Below, in pieces: positions 1 through 8,456 of a DNA stretch of 31,226 bases. Each line of letters starts with the position of its first letter. Positions within the stretch are counted from its first letter, which is position 1. The notes beneath the pieces were generated by a model. It saw only the letters and a program-made list of their open reading frames with translations, had not been told where the DNA came from and searched no databases. The position numbers and the translations under genes are program-made. Source of the DNA: an uncultured Candidatus Melainabacteria bacterium (GTDB lineage Bacteria > Cyanobacteriota > Vampirovibrionia > Gastranaerophilales > Gastranaerophilaceae); contig CAKVLN010000015.1 of NCBI GenBank assembly GCA_934757275.1, positions 1 through 31,226 of the forward strand, written 5' to 3'.

Positions 1-76
1 TTTCCATTTTCTGTACCCTTTCTTTTTTATACCACACTCGCTACTTTTGTGTGTCCACTTTTTAGGGTACAGTTCA
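1..76 (-). mobile_element. Probable IS3-family element end (partial, enters from left edge)
   Basis: Read on the minus strand from 76 to 52, the sequence begins TGAACTGTACCC and continues TAAAAAGTGGACA. This resembles, from memory, the terminal inverted repeats of IS3/IS150-group elements. Further along the same strand there is a TATAAA box, a purine-rich AAGAAAGGG ribosome-binding site and an ATG at position 7 that would start a transposase OrfA running off the window. A 9-bp inverted repeat (11-19 with 64-72, CTGTACCCT/AGGGTACAG) is also visible. No transposase sequence is inside the window, so the call rests on the end sequence and gene-start layout only. Confidence 0.4.
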
Positions 77-131
77 CTTTAGCGCCCTCTCTTTTTGGAG
101 AGCGAATTTTTGGTAGGGCGAAAGCCCGTAA

Positions 132-198
132 GAGCAAATAATATGGAAATGACAAGAAAAAGCCATTTTGGCTTTGAGGTCATTGCAATATTATGCTC
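132..198. repeat. Long imperfect hairpin (noncoding, upstream of the 308 gene)
   Basis: Four paired blocks stack into one hairpin: GAGC 132-135 with 195-198, ATAATAT 138-144 with 188-194, AATGAC 148-153 with 179-184, and AAAGCCA 159-165 with 169-175. This gives about 24 base pairs. A GGGC-GAAA-GCCC mini-hairpin lies just before it (116-127) and GACA-GGG-TGTC just after (213-223). It lies upstream of the promoter at 257-286, so it is not a leader of that gene. It could be a MITE-like palindrome, a terminator for the left element, or a small RNA. Confidence 0.6.
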
Positions 199-256
199 GC
201 CCGAATAATTCAAGACAGGGTGTCGAAGGCGGGAGCGGGTATTATTAACTTTATTA

Positions 257-286
257 TTGAAACCACTTGACAAACCATGCTATAAT
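257..286 (+). promoter_or_regulatory. Sigma70-type promoter for the histidine-phosphatase-like gene
   Basis: TTGAAA (257-262), an 18-nt spacer and a perfect TATAAT (281-286). The gene's GAGG ribosome-binding site (297-300) and ATG (308) follow closely. A TTGACA at 267-272 is too near the -10 box (8 nt) to serve as its -35. Confidence 0.6.
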
Positions 287-307
287 AGCATTAATTGAGG
301 ATTAAAT

Positions 308-907
308 ATGTTTAAACGTAAATGTAAAATAACTTTTATAGCACACGGCGCAACAGTTCACACAATGGACGGAATAATTTGTGATACTGAAAAATACCCA
401 AAACTAAACGAATTTGGTGAAGAAGAAATTGAAAAAGTTTGTAGTTACCTTAGCAATCGTGCGGTTGCCTATGATAAAATCTACACAAGCTCTTCTGCAA
501 GATGCACACAATCTGCAGAAATAATTTCAAGACTATTCAAGAAAAAAATCACAATAATTGACCTTCCTACAAGAAATCACGGCGACTGGAGCGGACGTTC
601 ATACGAAGATTTGTTCGACCAATACGGCCCAGAAGTTATTTTACAAGAACCTAAAAATGGAGAATCAGTAGCTATTTTTAATAAACGAGTATCTGAGGTT
701 ATAGACAAGTTAGTCGAAGAAAATCGTGGAAATAGAATAATTGTCGTAACAACTCCAGATGTTATTCAGTCTGCAATTGCAAAAACTTTAGAATTAACAC
801 CTGTTAACCAATTCAAAAACCTTATCAAAACAGGTACGCTCACCCAAATCAGTTATTTTGAAGGCGATTGGTCAAGTGTAATTTATTCTGACCACATGCC
901 AGTTTAA
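308..907 (+). CDS. Histidine-phosphatase-superfamily protein, probably catalytically degenerate
   Basis: The 199-residue protein has the overall pattern of the phosphoglycerate mutase/histidine phosphatase superfamily: an N-terminal beta strand with a His-Gly pair, then YTSSSARCTQSAEII (residues 59-73), which matches the usual SSPLxRAxQTAEII segment with its arginine kept, then a GDWSG segment near 92-96. Key residues are missing. The normal RHG motif reads AHG (12-14), losing the phosphate-binding arginine, and the normal VVSHG reads VVTTP (146-150), losing the second catalytic histidine. The family normally removes phosphate from sugar phosphates, nucleotides or cobalamin precursors through a phosphohistidine. 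With these losses, a binding or regulatory role or a changed chemistry is more likely. The start is set by a GAGG site 7 nt before the ATG. Substrate unknown. Confidence 0.75.
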   Translation: MFKRKCKITFIAHGATVHTMDGIICDTEKYPKLNEFGEEEIEKVCSYLSNRAVAYDKIYTSSSARCTQSAEIISRLFKKKITIIDLPTRNHGDWSGRSYEDLFDQYGPEVILQEPKNGESVAIFNKRVSEVIDKLVEENRGNRIIVVTTPDVIQSAIAKTLELTPVNQFKNLIKTGTLTQISYFEGDWSSVIYSDHMPV

Positions 908-972
908 TTGGAGCTTGAAAAAATTACAGAATTATTGTAAACTTATATTAAGTTACAATCCAAACTAGAACA

Positions 973-1734
973 ATGTTATTAAAAAGAACCCCTAAAAGAG
1001 AAAAGAGAGTTAGTTTAAAAGGTGCTGTGCAGATTAATCGCAACAGTTATTTTGTCTATGCTGATGAAGGTGGCAAAACCTTCTTAAACACAGGTAAAGA
1101 CGAACGCATACAAAAATATGCCGTAAAACGTATGCTTGCTCTCAATCCATCAATAAAAGGGCTTTTAAAACAATATAAAATCAAGCCAGAAATTGACACA
1201 AAAATACTAAAAGAACTTACTGGCGGTCACATGAATGAAACCTGCAACATTGCAGAAGGTATTTTTTCGGTTCTTTCAGACAATTTAAAAAAAGGCTTAG
1301 ATAAATCTATTATAAAAGAAGCCTCAATGTTGCACGATTTGGGCAAAGTTCTTATTCCATCAAAAATCTTGAATAAGCCAGCCAAATTGAACGTCAAAGA
1401 GCGTGAAATCATGAATATTCACTCAACTTTGGGGTATGAATTATTAAAAACGCAGAATTTGTCACCAAAGACATTAGAATTAATCAGATATCACCACCAA
1501 AATTTGCAACATTCTGGCTACCCAGCAATTGAAACAACCATCTCTTCTGATGTTGCCGTGCAGATTGTTTCGATTTCTGACAAGTATAGCGCACTTAGAG
1601 AAGCTCGTGTTTATCGCCGCAGGCTCAGTAGATTAGAGGCGTTGCTCATTTTGTACAAAGAAGTTCGAGAAGGCAAAATCTTGCCAGAAATCTATAATGC
1701 GCTTGTTAAATATGCAACCAATTTTGATAAATAG
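973..1734 (+). CDS. HD-GYP-like phosphohydrolase domain protein
   Basis: A 253-residue soluble protein with an HD-GYP-type core over roughly residues 80-235. An upstream histidine in GGHMNET is followed by the metal-binding pair in MLHDLGK (H121, D122), a KILNKP-type segment, IHSTLGYELL, the double histidine of RYHHQN, GYP itself, and the late aspartate in SISDKYSALREARVYRR. HD-GYP proteins usually degrade cyclic di-GMP. The usual HHExxDGxGYP reads HHQNLQHSGYP here, so the glutamate and the Asp-Gly before GYP are changed and substrate choice may differ. The N-terminal 75 residues match nothing I recognise and do not look like a receiver domain. There is no clear Shine-Dalgarno before the ATG. 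It is spaced 65 nt after the phosphatase-like gene and may share its transcript. Confidence 0.75.
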   Translation: MLLKRTPKREKRVSLKGAVQINRNSYFVYADEGGKTFLNTGKDERIQKYAVKRMLALNPSIKGLLKQYKIKPEIDTKILKELTGGHMNETCNIAEGIFSVLSDNLKKGLDKSIIKEASMLHDLGKVLIPSKILNKPAKLNVKEREIMNIHSTLGYELLKTQNLSPKTLELIRYHHQNLQHSGYPAIETTISSDVAVQIVSISDKYSALREARVYRRRLSRLEALLILYKEVREGKILPEIYNALVKYATNFDK

Positions 1735-1780
1735 CAATAGGTTTTACCTCTAAATTTTTGTTGTATAATAAAGGAAAATA

Positions 1781-1786
1781 GAGAGG
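1781..1786 (+). promoter_or_regulatory. pheT ribosome-binding site, with TATAAT upstream
   Basis: GAGAGG lies 9 nt before the ATG at 1796 and fixes the pheT start. A TATAAT at 1764-1769 is a likely -10 box, but its -35 partner (TTTTAC near 1742) is weak. Confidence 0.5.
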
Positions 1787-1795
1787 TAGAAAAGT

Positions 1796-4282
1796 ATGGA
1801 AGTTTCACTAAATTGGTTAAATGAATTAGTAGACCTTAAAGATGTTGACGCTAAACAAGTTGCTCATGAGCTTACTATGAGCGGTTTAGAAGTCGAAGAG
1901 ATTGAAGAATTAAGACCAAAATTTACAAATATTATTACTGCAAGAATCGAGAAGATTGATAATCACCCAAATTCTGACCACTTGCACCTTGTAACTGTAA
2001 ACACAGGTTCTGGCTTAAAAACTGTTGTTTGCGGTGCGCAAAATATTGAAGTTGGACAAGTTATACCATACGCATCAGTTGGCAGCAAGGTTTTGGACAG
2101 AAAATCTGGAGAACAATTTGAACTTACTCCAGCAGTAATTAGAGGTGTTGAATCTCAAGGTATGTTGTGTTCAGCAGATGAACTCGGTGTATCAGAAAGA
2201 AATTATCAAGAAGAAGACGGTATTCTTGTTCTTAACAGAATTTTTCCAAACGTTGGTTTAGGCTTAGATGTTGAAAACGTTTTGGGCTTTGAAAAAGACT
2301 ACATTTTGCATACTGCGCCAACTGCAAACAGAGGCGACCAAATGTCTGTTATCGGTATTGCAAGAGAACTTTCAGCTTTATTTAATAGACCTCTTAAAAC
2401 ACCTGCAGTTAATCCACTTATGCAAGAAGCTAAAACTCTTTCTGATTTTGAAGTTGAAATCAAGGATAACGACGTTTGCAAATATTATTCAGTTGGTATT
2501 TTAAAAGGTATTACGATTAAACCTTCACCAGAATGGATTCAAAAAAGACTTGTATCTTCTGGCATTAGAGCTATCAACAATGTTGTTGATATTACAAACT
2601 ATGTAATGCTAGAATATGGCACTCCATTGCACGCTTTTGATTATGACAAGCTTAACGGTTATTTGTGCGTAAGACGTGCTGAAGAAGGCGAAACTCTTGT
2701 TACTCTAGACGAAGTTGAAAGACAACTTCACCACGACACAGTAGTTATCGCAACAAAAGAAAAACCAGTTTGTTTAGGTGGTGTTTTCGGTGGTGCAAAC
2801 TCTGAAATCGACGAAAACTCTAAAAACTTAGCTTTAGAGGCAGCTTATTTCACACCTCAAGCAAACAGAAAAAGTTCAAGAAGTGTTGGCTACAAATCTG
2901 ACGCTTGCGCTAGATACGAAAGAGGCGTTGACATTGAAGCTATCAAATTAGGTCTATTCAGAGCCGTTGAACTTTTAGAAAAATACGCTGATGCTAAATT
3001 TGAAGGAATTGCAGAAGCTGGCAAAAACAAACTTGAGCCAATTGAAATCACTCTAAGATACCCACAAATCAAGAGAATGTTAGGTTGTGAAATTGAAGCT
3101 CAAAAATGTCTTTCAATTTTAGAAAAATTAGGTTTTACAATTTTAGGCAAAAACGAAATGGCTTGCAAAGTTCAAGTTCCTTCTTTCCGTGCTGGTGACG
3201 TCACTAGAGAATGTGATTTAATTGAAGAAATCGCAAGAATCAATGGTTACGACAAAATCACACCAACTCTACCAAACAGAGCTGGAACTCCAGAAATCAG
3301 CCTTGCAGAAAGAGTTGTAAACAAAGTTCACGACTTAATGAGAGCTGCTGGACTTAACGAAATGCAAACCTCTTCACTTATTGGCGAACCTTTGCTTAAA
3401 CAGTTCAACATGAGCTATGACAAAGAAAAAGCAATTTTTGTAGAAAACCCAGCGTCAGAAGATTTTGCAATGCTTAGACAAACACTTATTGCAAGTCTTT
3501 TGAACTGCGTAAAATACAATTACGATAACGGTCAAAAAGATTTTTGGGGTTACGAAATTGGACGCAGTTACTTAAAAGTTGGCGAAACAACTGAAAAAGA
3601 AACTGGTATCAAGGAAACTCAAACATTGGCAGGAATCATAACTGGTAACGTTCAAAATTCTATGTGGCAGCCAACTGGCGAAGTTGATTTCTACACAGTT
3701 AAAGGTATTGTAGACAAAGTGTTAGAAGAATTTGGTCTAACAAGACGTATCAAATTCTCGTTGCTAGCTGATTCTCCTCTAGCTGACACTCACAAATGTT
3801 TGCACCCATACAAGACTGCGGTTCTTACTATGTTAGGTAAAAAGCCAGAAATCATTGGTTATTATGGCGAAATTCACCCAGAATTAAAGAACAAATTAAA
3901 GCTTAACCAAGACGCTTTCATCTTCAAACTAGATTTGGATATGCTAATTTCTGGTGTTAATGAATCTGTTGTAAGATACAAGAAACTTTCTCAATTCCCA
4001 GAAGTTCAAAGAGATTTGGCTGTAATTATTCCTGCTAAGACTACTTGGGAAGAATTAGAAAAAGTTGTTAAAAAAGGCGTTGATAACAAGATATTCGCTG
4101 GTTGTGAAGTATTTGACGTATATCAAGGCGAACACGTTCAAGAAGGTTTCAAATCAGTTGCCTTTAGAATTAGAATGCAAGACGCAAATACAACAATGAC
4201 AGATGAAATGATTGAAACTCAAATGGCAAATGTTAGAGCAGTGCTTAAAAAGAATATGCCAGAACTTTCTTTCAGAGGTTAG
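1796..4282 (+). CDS. pheT: Phenylalanine--tRNA ligase beta subunit
   Basis: Charges tRNA-Phe with phenylalanine as the beta part of the alpha2beta2 synthetase. At 828 residues it is full length for bacterial PheT. It begins with the family start MEVSLNWLNELVDL. A tRNA-binding EMAP-like domain follows (about 40-150, with NHPNSDHLHLVTVNTG and VCGAQNI), then the B3/B4 editing domain (with APTANRGDQMSVIGIARELSAL and GIRAINNVVDITNYVMLEYG), B5 (ECDLIEEIARINGYD), the catalytic-like core, and a C-terminal ferredoxin-fold anticodon-binding domain ending VRAVLKKNMPELSFRG. No pheS lies next to it; upstream is the HD-GYP-like gene. So the two subunits are encoded apart or pheS lies elsewhere. A strong terminator follows directly. 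Confidence 0.97.
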   Translation: MEVSLNWLNELVDLKDVDAKQVAHELTMSGLEVEEIEELRPKFTNIITARIEKIDNHPNSDHLHLVTVNTGSGLKTVVCGAQNIEVGQVIPYASVGSKVLDRKSGEQFELTPAVIRGVESQGMLCSADELGVSERNYQEEDGILVLNRIFPNVGLGLDVENVLGFEKDYILHTAPTANRGDQMSVIGIARELSALFNRPLKTPAVNPLMQEAKTLSDFEVEIKDNDVCKYYSVGILKGITIKPSPEWIQKRLVSSGIRAINNVVDITNYVMLEYGTPLHAFDYDKLNGYLCVRRAEEGETLVTLDEVERQLHHDTVVIATKEKPVCLGGVFGGANSEIDENSKNLALEAAYFTPQANRKSSRSVGYKSDACARYERGVDIEAIKLGLFRAVELLEKYADAKFEGIAEAGKNKLEPIEITLRYPQIKRMLGCEIEAQKCLSILEKLGFTILGKNEMACKVQVPSFRAGDVTRECDLIEEIARINGYDKITPTLPNRAGTPEISLAERVVNKVHDLMRAAGLNEMQTSSLIGEPLLKQFNMSYDKEKAIFVENPASEDFAMLRQTLIASLLNCVKYNYDNGQKDFWGYEIGRSYLKVGETTEKETGIKETQTLAGIITGNVQNSMWQPTGEVDFYTVKGIVDKVLEEFGLTRRIKFSLLADSPLADTHKCLHPYKTAVLTMLGKKPEIIGYYGEIHPELKNKLKLNQDAFIFKLDLDMLISGVNESVVRYKKLSQFPEVQRDLAVIIPAKTTWEELEKVVKKGVDNKIFAGCEVFDVYQGEHVQEGFKSVAFRIRMQDANTTMTDEMIETQMANVRAVLKKNMPELSFRG

Positions 4283-4300
4283 GTTTCAATAAGGTATAAC

Positions 4301-4339
4301 AAAAGGGTCGAAATGATTGAAAATCATTTCGACCCTTTT
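4301..4339. terminator. Bidirectional rho-independent terminator between pheT and the prepilin gene
   Basis: An 18-bp perfect stem (4301-4318 with 4322-4339) with a GAA loop. The stem is flanked by A and T runs, so it can end transcription from both convergent genes. Confidence 0.92.
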
Positions 4340-4370
4340 GTTTAAATCATCTAAATTAAATAATAAAGAC

Positions 4371-5039
4371 TTATTTATCTTTATATTCAGCCTTCCAGTT
4401 GTTATCAGCAACTGCGCCAGTACAAGCGAAAGCAGCATCAGCACTACCTGCTAGATTACAATTTACGTTTTGCAATGAGGTATTGATGTTTTTGTGAGCC
4501 TTTGATGCAAATGGATACAATCTCCCATTGTCCGCAATTACGAATTTGAAAACATCTTTACCAACTCTGTTAGGTTTTTTAACACCATTAATGTCGAAAA
4601 CTAATTGGCATACAGTTCCTTCACCAGAGCCACCGCCTACTAGATAGAACATTGAACCATCTTTTAGTAGATAGTATGGTTTTCCACCACTATTTTGGTT
4701 AGCAACTGTACCAGCAGTATACTTGTAATTAGCATACTCGGTGTATTTATTAGTTTCCATCTTGTCTAAAGTCATGTGCTTAGACAATTTGTCACCATAA
4801 CCTGTACCATTTGCAAAACTTACACCATCAACGCCATCGATTAGAGATAATCTATCAATTTCATCTCTATAGAATAACTGTTGAGTAGCGTTTTCATAAG
4901 TGTTTGTAAATTTTGACAAGGTTGGACCGATTTTTGCTTGTTGAGTTTTTTCAATCAAAGCTGGAGCGGCAAGTGCTGCTACAACACCGATAATTGTCAA
5001 AGTAATAAGGACTTCAGCTAAAGTAAACGCTTTTTTCAT
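4371..5039 (-). CDS. Type IV prepilin/pseudopilin-like protein
   Basis: A 222-residue protein with a class III signal: KKAFTLAEVLITLTIIGVV, the pattern cut by prepilin peptidase after the residue before F. Glu5 of the mature protein is kept, but the residue before the cut is alanine instead of the usual glycine. The hydrophobic helix covers about residues 4-28, followed by a globular domain rich in Gly, Asn and Lys. Segments VFDINGVKKPNRVGKD and FVIADNGRLYPF recur, as I recall, in many paralogs of gut Melainabacteria, which supports the lineage guess. Two cysteines near the C-terminus (NVNCNLAG, AFACTG) could form a disulfide. It stands alone, with its own promoter and the terminator at 4301-4339. 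Likely a minor pilin or secretion pseudopilin; no assembly genes are nearby. Confidence 0.85.
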   Translation of the reverse strand: MKKAFTLAEVLITLTIIGVVAALAAPALIEKTQQAKIGPTLSKFTNTYENATQQLFYRDEIDRLSLIDGVDGVSFANGTGYGDKLSKHMTLDKMETNKYTEYANYKYTAGTVANQNSGGKPYYLLKDGSMFYLVGGGSGEGTVCQLVFDINGVKKPNRVGKDVFKFVIADNGRLYPFASKAHKNINTSLQNVNCNLAGSADAAFACTGAVADNNWKAEYKDK

Positions 5040-5070
5040 AAATGCTCCCTATAATATCTACTATAATTAT

Positions 5071-5099
5071 ATTTTAAATTATTATACAAATAGTGTCAA
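5071..5099 (-). promoter_or_regulatory. Promoter of the prepilin gene
   Basis: On the minus strand a perfect TTGACA (5094-5099), a 17-nt spacer and TAAAAT (5071-5076) precede an AGGGAGC ribosome-binding site and the ATG at 5039. Confidence 0.65.
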
Positions 5100-5107
5100 T
5101 ATACACT

Positions 5108-5136
5108 TTACATATTATGTATTAAAATGATACAAT
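5108..5136 (+). promoter_or_regulatory. Promoter of the secreted SH3-like gene
   Basis: TTACAT (5108-5113), a 17-nt spacer and TACAAT (5131-5136), followed by an AAGGA site and the ATG at 5160. It lies back to back with the prepilin promoter. Confidence 0.55.
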
Positions 5137-5159
5137 AGCAAACAAAAAAGGATATTTGT

Positions 5160-5786
5160 ATGAAAAAATTTTTACTAATAATTTGTATGATGTTTATGTT
5201 GCCAGTTTTTGCTGATGTGATGCCATTTTATGTAAATTCTATTCCGAAAGACGCAATTGGTATGTATCAAACCGGAGAAAATATTACAATTTTATCTGAA
5301 CCCGAAGCAAATTCAAAAACGATTAAAACTTTTGATTTTTCTTATAAACCTGAAACAATGCCAGATGGTATGTTTGCAGTTTTGTTAAACGAAAAGAAAC
5401 TTGGTTTCTTATATGTTTCCGATATTGGTGACGATGGCTGGGTAGAAGTAATTTATGATAAACACACAGGCGCTAGAGGCTGGGTTTTAACAGAAGACAG
5501 ATTTCAATTTTTGCCTTGGCTAACCTTCTACAATATGTACGGTAGAAAATACGGTTTAAGATTATTTAAGGATACCCCTGATGAAATCGAAGTTTTGCAC
5601 GCAAAAAGTGAAGATTTATCGCAAAACATTGGCAAATTGAATTTTGTTAAACAAATCAAATTAACTGCAATTAGAGGCAATTGGGCTTTAGTGTCTGTTT
5701 TTGATATAGACAAAACTCCAAAAACTGGTTATCTAAGATGGCGTAGCAATGAGGGCGTAATTTATGCCTTCCCTAACATTAAATAA
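5160..5786 (+). CDS. Secreted protein with SH3-like folds
   Basis: The first 18-19 residues (MKKFLLIICMMFMLPVFA) form a classical Sec signal peptide, with cleavage likely after the FA pair. The mature part, about 190 residues, reads as two bacterial SH3-like beta domains. One is around residues 40-110 (TGENITILSEPEANSKTI, then GWVEVIYDKHTGARGWV); the second is around 135-200 (LRLFKDTPDEIEVL, then GNWALVSVFD and GYLRWRS). Such domains bind peptidoglycan peptides or act as spacers in envelope proteins. There is no catalytic domain. It stands alone between the prepilin and clpC, with its own promoter. The precise role is unknown. Confidence 0.65.
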   Translation: MKKFLLIICMMFMLPVFADVMPFYVNSIPKDAIGMYQTGENITILSEPEANSKTIKTFDFSYKPETMPDGMFAVLLNEKKLGFLYVSDIGDDGWVEVIYDKHTGARGWVLTEDRFQFLPWLTFYNMYGRKYGLRLFKDTPDEIEVLHAKSEDLSQNIGKLNFVKQIKLTAIRGNWALVSVFDIDKTPKTGYLRWRSNEGVIYAFPNIK

Positions 5787-5803
5787 TAATTTTAAGCTTA
5801 TAC

Positions 5804-5832
5804 TTGAAAAAAATGTAAATTTTTTGTAATAT
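5804..5832 (+). promoter_or_regulatory. Promoter of clpC
   Basis: TTGAAA (5804-5809), a 17-nt spacer and TAATAT (5827-5832), 44 nt before the start codon. The purine-rich site AGAAGAGGA lies between. No CtsR or CIRCE-type operator is recognisable. Confidence 0.55.
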
Positions 5833-5875
5833 ATACATATATAAATATATTTATAAGAAGAGGAAAAAATTAGAG

Positions 5876-8365
5876 ATGTTCGAACGTTTTACTGAAAAGG
5901 CGATTAAAGTCATTATGCTGGCACAAGAAGAAGCCAGAAGACTTGGTCATAATTTTGTCGGTACTGAGCAAATTTTGCTTGGTTTAATCGGCGAAGGTAC
6001 AGGCATTGCAGCTAAAACTCTAAAATCTATGGGCGTAAACCTTAAAGATGCAAGAGTTGAAGTTGAAAAGATTATCGGCAGAGGCTCTGGTTTTGTTGCG
6101 GTTGAAATTCCATTTACTCCGAGAGCAAAAAGAGTTTTGGAACTTTCTTGGGACGAGGCAAGACAATTAGGTCACAACTACATTGGAACAGAGCACTTGC
6201 TACTTGGCTTAATAAGAGAAGGCGAAGGCGTTGCCGCAAGAGTTCTTGAAAACCTTGGCGTAGATTTGAATAAGGTTAGAAGCAATGTCGTAAAAATGTT
6301 AGGTGATTCAAAACCTCAAACTGCGTCTGCTGGCGTAGGTTCTTCATCTTCTAGCTCACAAGCTAGCAAAGTTAAGACTCCTAGCCTTGACGAGTTTGGT
6401 ACTGATTTAACTCAAGCGGCAGCAGAACTTAGACTTGACCCTGTTGTTGGTAGAGAAAAAGAAATTGAACGCGTTATTCAAATTCTTGCAAGAAGAACAA
6501 AAAACAACCCAGTTTTACTTGGTGAACCTGGTGTTGGTAAAACTGCCGTTGCAGAAGGTCTTGCTATTAGAATTGTAAATAGCGAAGTTCCTGATATTTT
6601 GGAAAACAAAAAAATTATTCAGCTTGATATGGGCTTGTTGATTGCTGGTACAAAATACAGAGGTGAGTTTGAAGAACGTCTTAAAAAGATTATGGACGAA
6701 ATCAGACAAGCTGGAAACGTTATTCTTGTAATCGATGAAATGCACACCTTAATCGGCGCTGGTGCTGCAGAAGGCGCAATTGACGCAGCAAACATTCTTA
6801 AACCAGCTTTATCAAGAGGTGAAATTCAAGTAATTGGTGCTACGACTTCTGATGAATATAGAAAGTACATTGAAAAAGATTCAGCCTTGGAAAGAAGATT
6901 CCAACCTGTAATCATTGATGAACCTTCTATTGACGAAACTATCGAAATCATTCGTGGTTTAAAACCAAAATATGAAGAACACCACAACTTGAATATTTCT
7001 GATGAGGCAATCGTTGCAGCAACAAAATTGTCAAGCAAATACATCAACGATAGATTTTTGCCAGACAAAGCTATCGACGTAATTGATGAAGCAAGTTCTA
7101 AGGTTAGATTGAAGGTTTGCACTCTTTCTCCAGAAGGAAAAGAGCTTGATAAGGAATTAAAAGAAATTATCAAGGAAAAAGAAGATGCAATCAGAAATCA
7201 AGAATTTGAAAGAGCATCAGCTTTGCGAGATGATGAAGCAAATATGAAGGACAGAATCAGAGAAGTTTCTGAAGAATGGCGTCGTCAGAATGATGCAAAC
7301 AAACCAACTGTAACAGAAGAAGATGTTGCAGAGGTTATTGCAACAATGACTGGCGTACCTGTTACAAAATTAACAGAAGGCGAATCAGAAAGATTGCTTA
7401 AACTTGAAGATACACTTCACGCTAGAGTAATTGGTCAAAGTGACGCAGTAACTGCAATTTCTAAAGCAATTAGACGTGCAAGAGTTGGTTTAAAATCACC
7501 AAACAGACCAATCGGTAGCTTTATCTTCTGTGGTCCTACCGGTGTTGGTAAAACTGAACTTGCAAAAGCATTAGCAGAGGCTATATTTGGTAGTGAAGAC
7601 AATATGATAAGAGTAGATATGTCAGAATTTATGGAAAAACACTCTACTGCAAAACTTATCGGTTCACCTCCAGGCTACGTTGGTTACGATGACGGTGGTC
7701 ACTTATCTGAACTAGTTAGAAAGAAACCTTATTCAGTTATTCTTTTTGACGAAATCGAAAAAGCTCACCCAGATGTCTTCAACATCATGTTACAAATTCT
7801 TGATGATGGTCGTTTGACAGATGCAAAAGGTCGTCACATCAACTTCAAGAACACTGTAATTATTATGACTTCTAACGTTGGTGCAAGTATGATTACAACT
7901 CAAGGTAAACTTGGTTTCTCTACCGCAGAAGACGTTAAGAAGGACAAATACGAAAAACTTAAAGATACCGTTAACGAAGAACTTAAAAAGGCGTTTAGAC
8001 CTGAATTCTTGAACCGTATCGATGATATTATCGTATTCTCACACTTGAGCAAGGAAGAAATTCGTCAAATCGTTGACTTGATGATGAAAGACTTATTCAA
8101 ACGACTTTCTGAACGTGATTTGTCAATCGAGGTTACTGACGAAGTTAAAGACTACCTTGCAAAAGATGGTTACAACGAGGCGTATGGTGCAAGACCTTTG
8201 AGAAGATTAATTCAAAAGAAAATAGAAGATCAACTTGCAGAAGAAATCTTGACAAACGCTTACCAACCTGGTGATACAATTCTTCTTAAATTAGTAGACG
8301 ATAAAATTGTCTTTGAAAGAAAAGAAGGAGCAAACGCTGGTGAGGTTGTAACTCAAGAAAGCTAG
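5876..8365 (+). CDS. clpC: ATP-dependent Clp protease ATP-binding subunit ClpC
   Basis: AAA+ unfoldase that feeds proteins to the ClpP peptidase. The 829 residues hold two N-terminal Clp_N repeats ([20 protein letters not shown] and the second copy near 85-145), a Ser-rich linker near 150-165, AAA1 with Walker A GEPGVGKT (216-223) and Walker [10 protein letters not shown], a middle domain with a UVR-like segment (about 430-455, [21 protein letters not shown]), and AAA2 with Walker A GPTGVGKT (553-560), [13 protein letters not shown] and the sensor region ending in GARPLRRLI. The UVR segment marks ClpC rather than ClpB or ClpA. No mcsA, mcsB or ctsR precedes it, unlike in Bacillus but like in cyanobacteria. 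It is a single-gene unit closed by a strong terminator. Confidence 0.96.
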   Translation: MFERFTEKAIKVIMLAQEEARRLGHNFVGTEQILLGLIGEGTGIAAKTLKSMGVNLKDARVEVEKIIGRGSGFVAVEIPFTPRAKRVLELSWDEARQLGHNYIGTEHLLLGLIREGEGVAARVLENLGVDLNKVRSNVVKMLGDSKPQTASAGVGSSSSSSQASKVKTPSLDEFGTDLTQAAAELRLDPVVGREKEIERVIQILARRTKNNPVLLGEPGVGKTAVAEGLAIRIVNSEVPDILENKKIIQLDMGLLIAGTKYRGEFEERLKKIMDEIRQAGNVILVIDEMHTLIGAGAAEGAIDAANILKPALSRGEIQVIGATTSDEYRKYIEKDSALERRFQPVIIDEPSIDETIEIIRGLKPKYEEHHNLNISDEAIVAATKLSSKYINDRFLPDKAIDVIDEASSKVRLKVCTLSPEGKELDKELKEIIKEKEDAIRNQEFERASALRDDEANMKDRIREVSEEWRRQNDANKPTVTEEDVAEVIATMTGVPVTKLTEGESERLLKLEDTLHARVIGQSDAVTAISKAIRRARVGLKSPNRPIGSFIFCGPTGVGKTELAKALAEAIFGSEDNMIRVDMSEFMEKHSTAKLIGSPPGYVGYDDGGHLSELVRKKPYSVILFDEIEKAHPDVFNIMLQILDDGRLTDAKGRHINFKNTVIIMTSNVGASMITTQGKLGFSTAEDVKKDKYEKLKDTVNEELKKAFRPEFLNRIDDIIVFSHLSKEEIRQIVDLMMKDLFKRLSERDLSIEVTDEVKDYLAKDGYNEAYGARPLRRLIQKKIEDQLAEEILTNAYQPGDTILLKLVDDKIVFERKEGANAGEVVTQES

Positions 8366-8384
8366 TTTCTTAAAAGAAATAATC

Positions 8385-8425
8385 AAAGAGGTGGAAAGTT
8401 AAAATAACTTTCCACCTCTTTTTTT
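8385..8425 (+). terminator. Rho-independent terminator after clpC
   Basis: A 16-bp perfect stem (8385-8400 with 8406-8421), a 5-nt loop and a T run. The A-rich left flank also makes it usable for folE2 on the other strand. Confidence 0.92.
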
Positions 8426-8456
8426 ATAATGAATTTTTAATAATGAATAATAAAGC

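Noticed and set aside
79..273. Open frame on the minus strand in the left noncoding region
   Set aside because: It runs through the long hairpin and the mini-hairpins, has no ribosome-binding site, and its product resembles no protein; the palindromes explain the open frame.
267..286. TTGACA followed by TATAAT as a promoter pair
   Set aside because: The spacing is only 8 nt. TTGAAA at 257-262 with an 18-nt spacer is the better -35 box.
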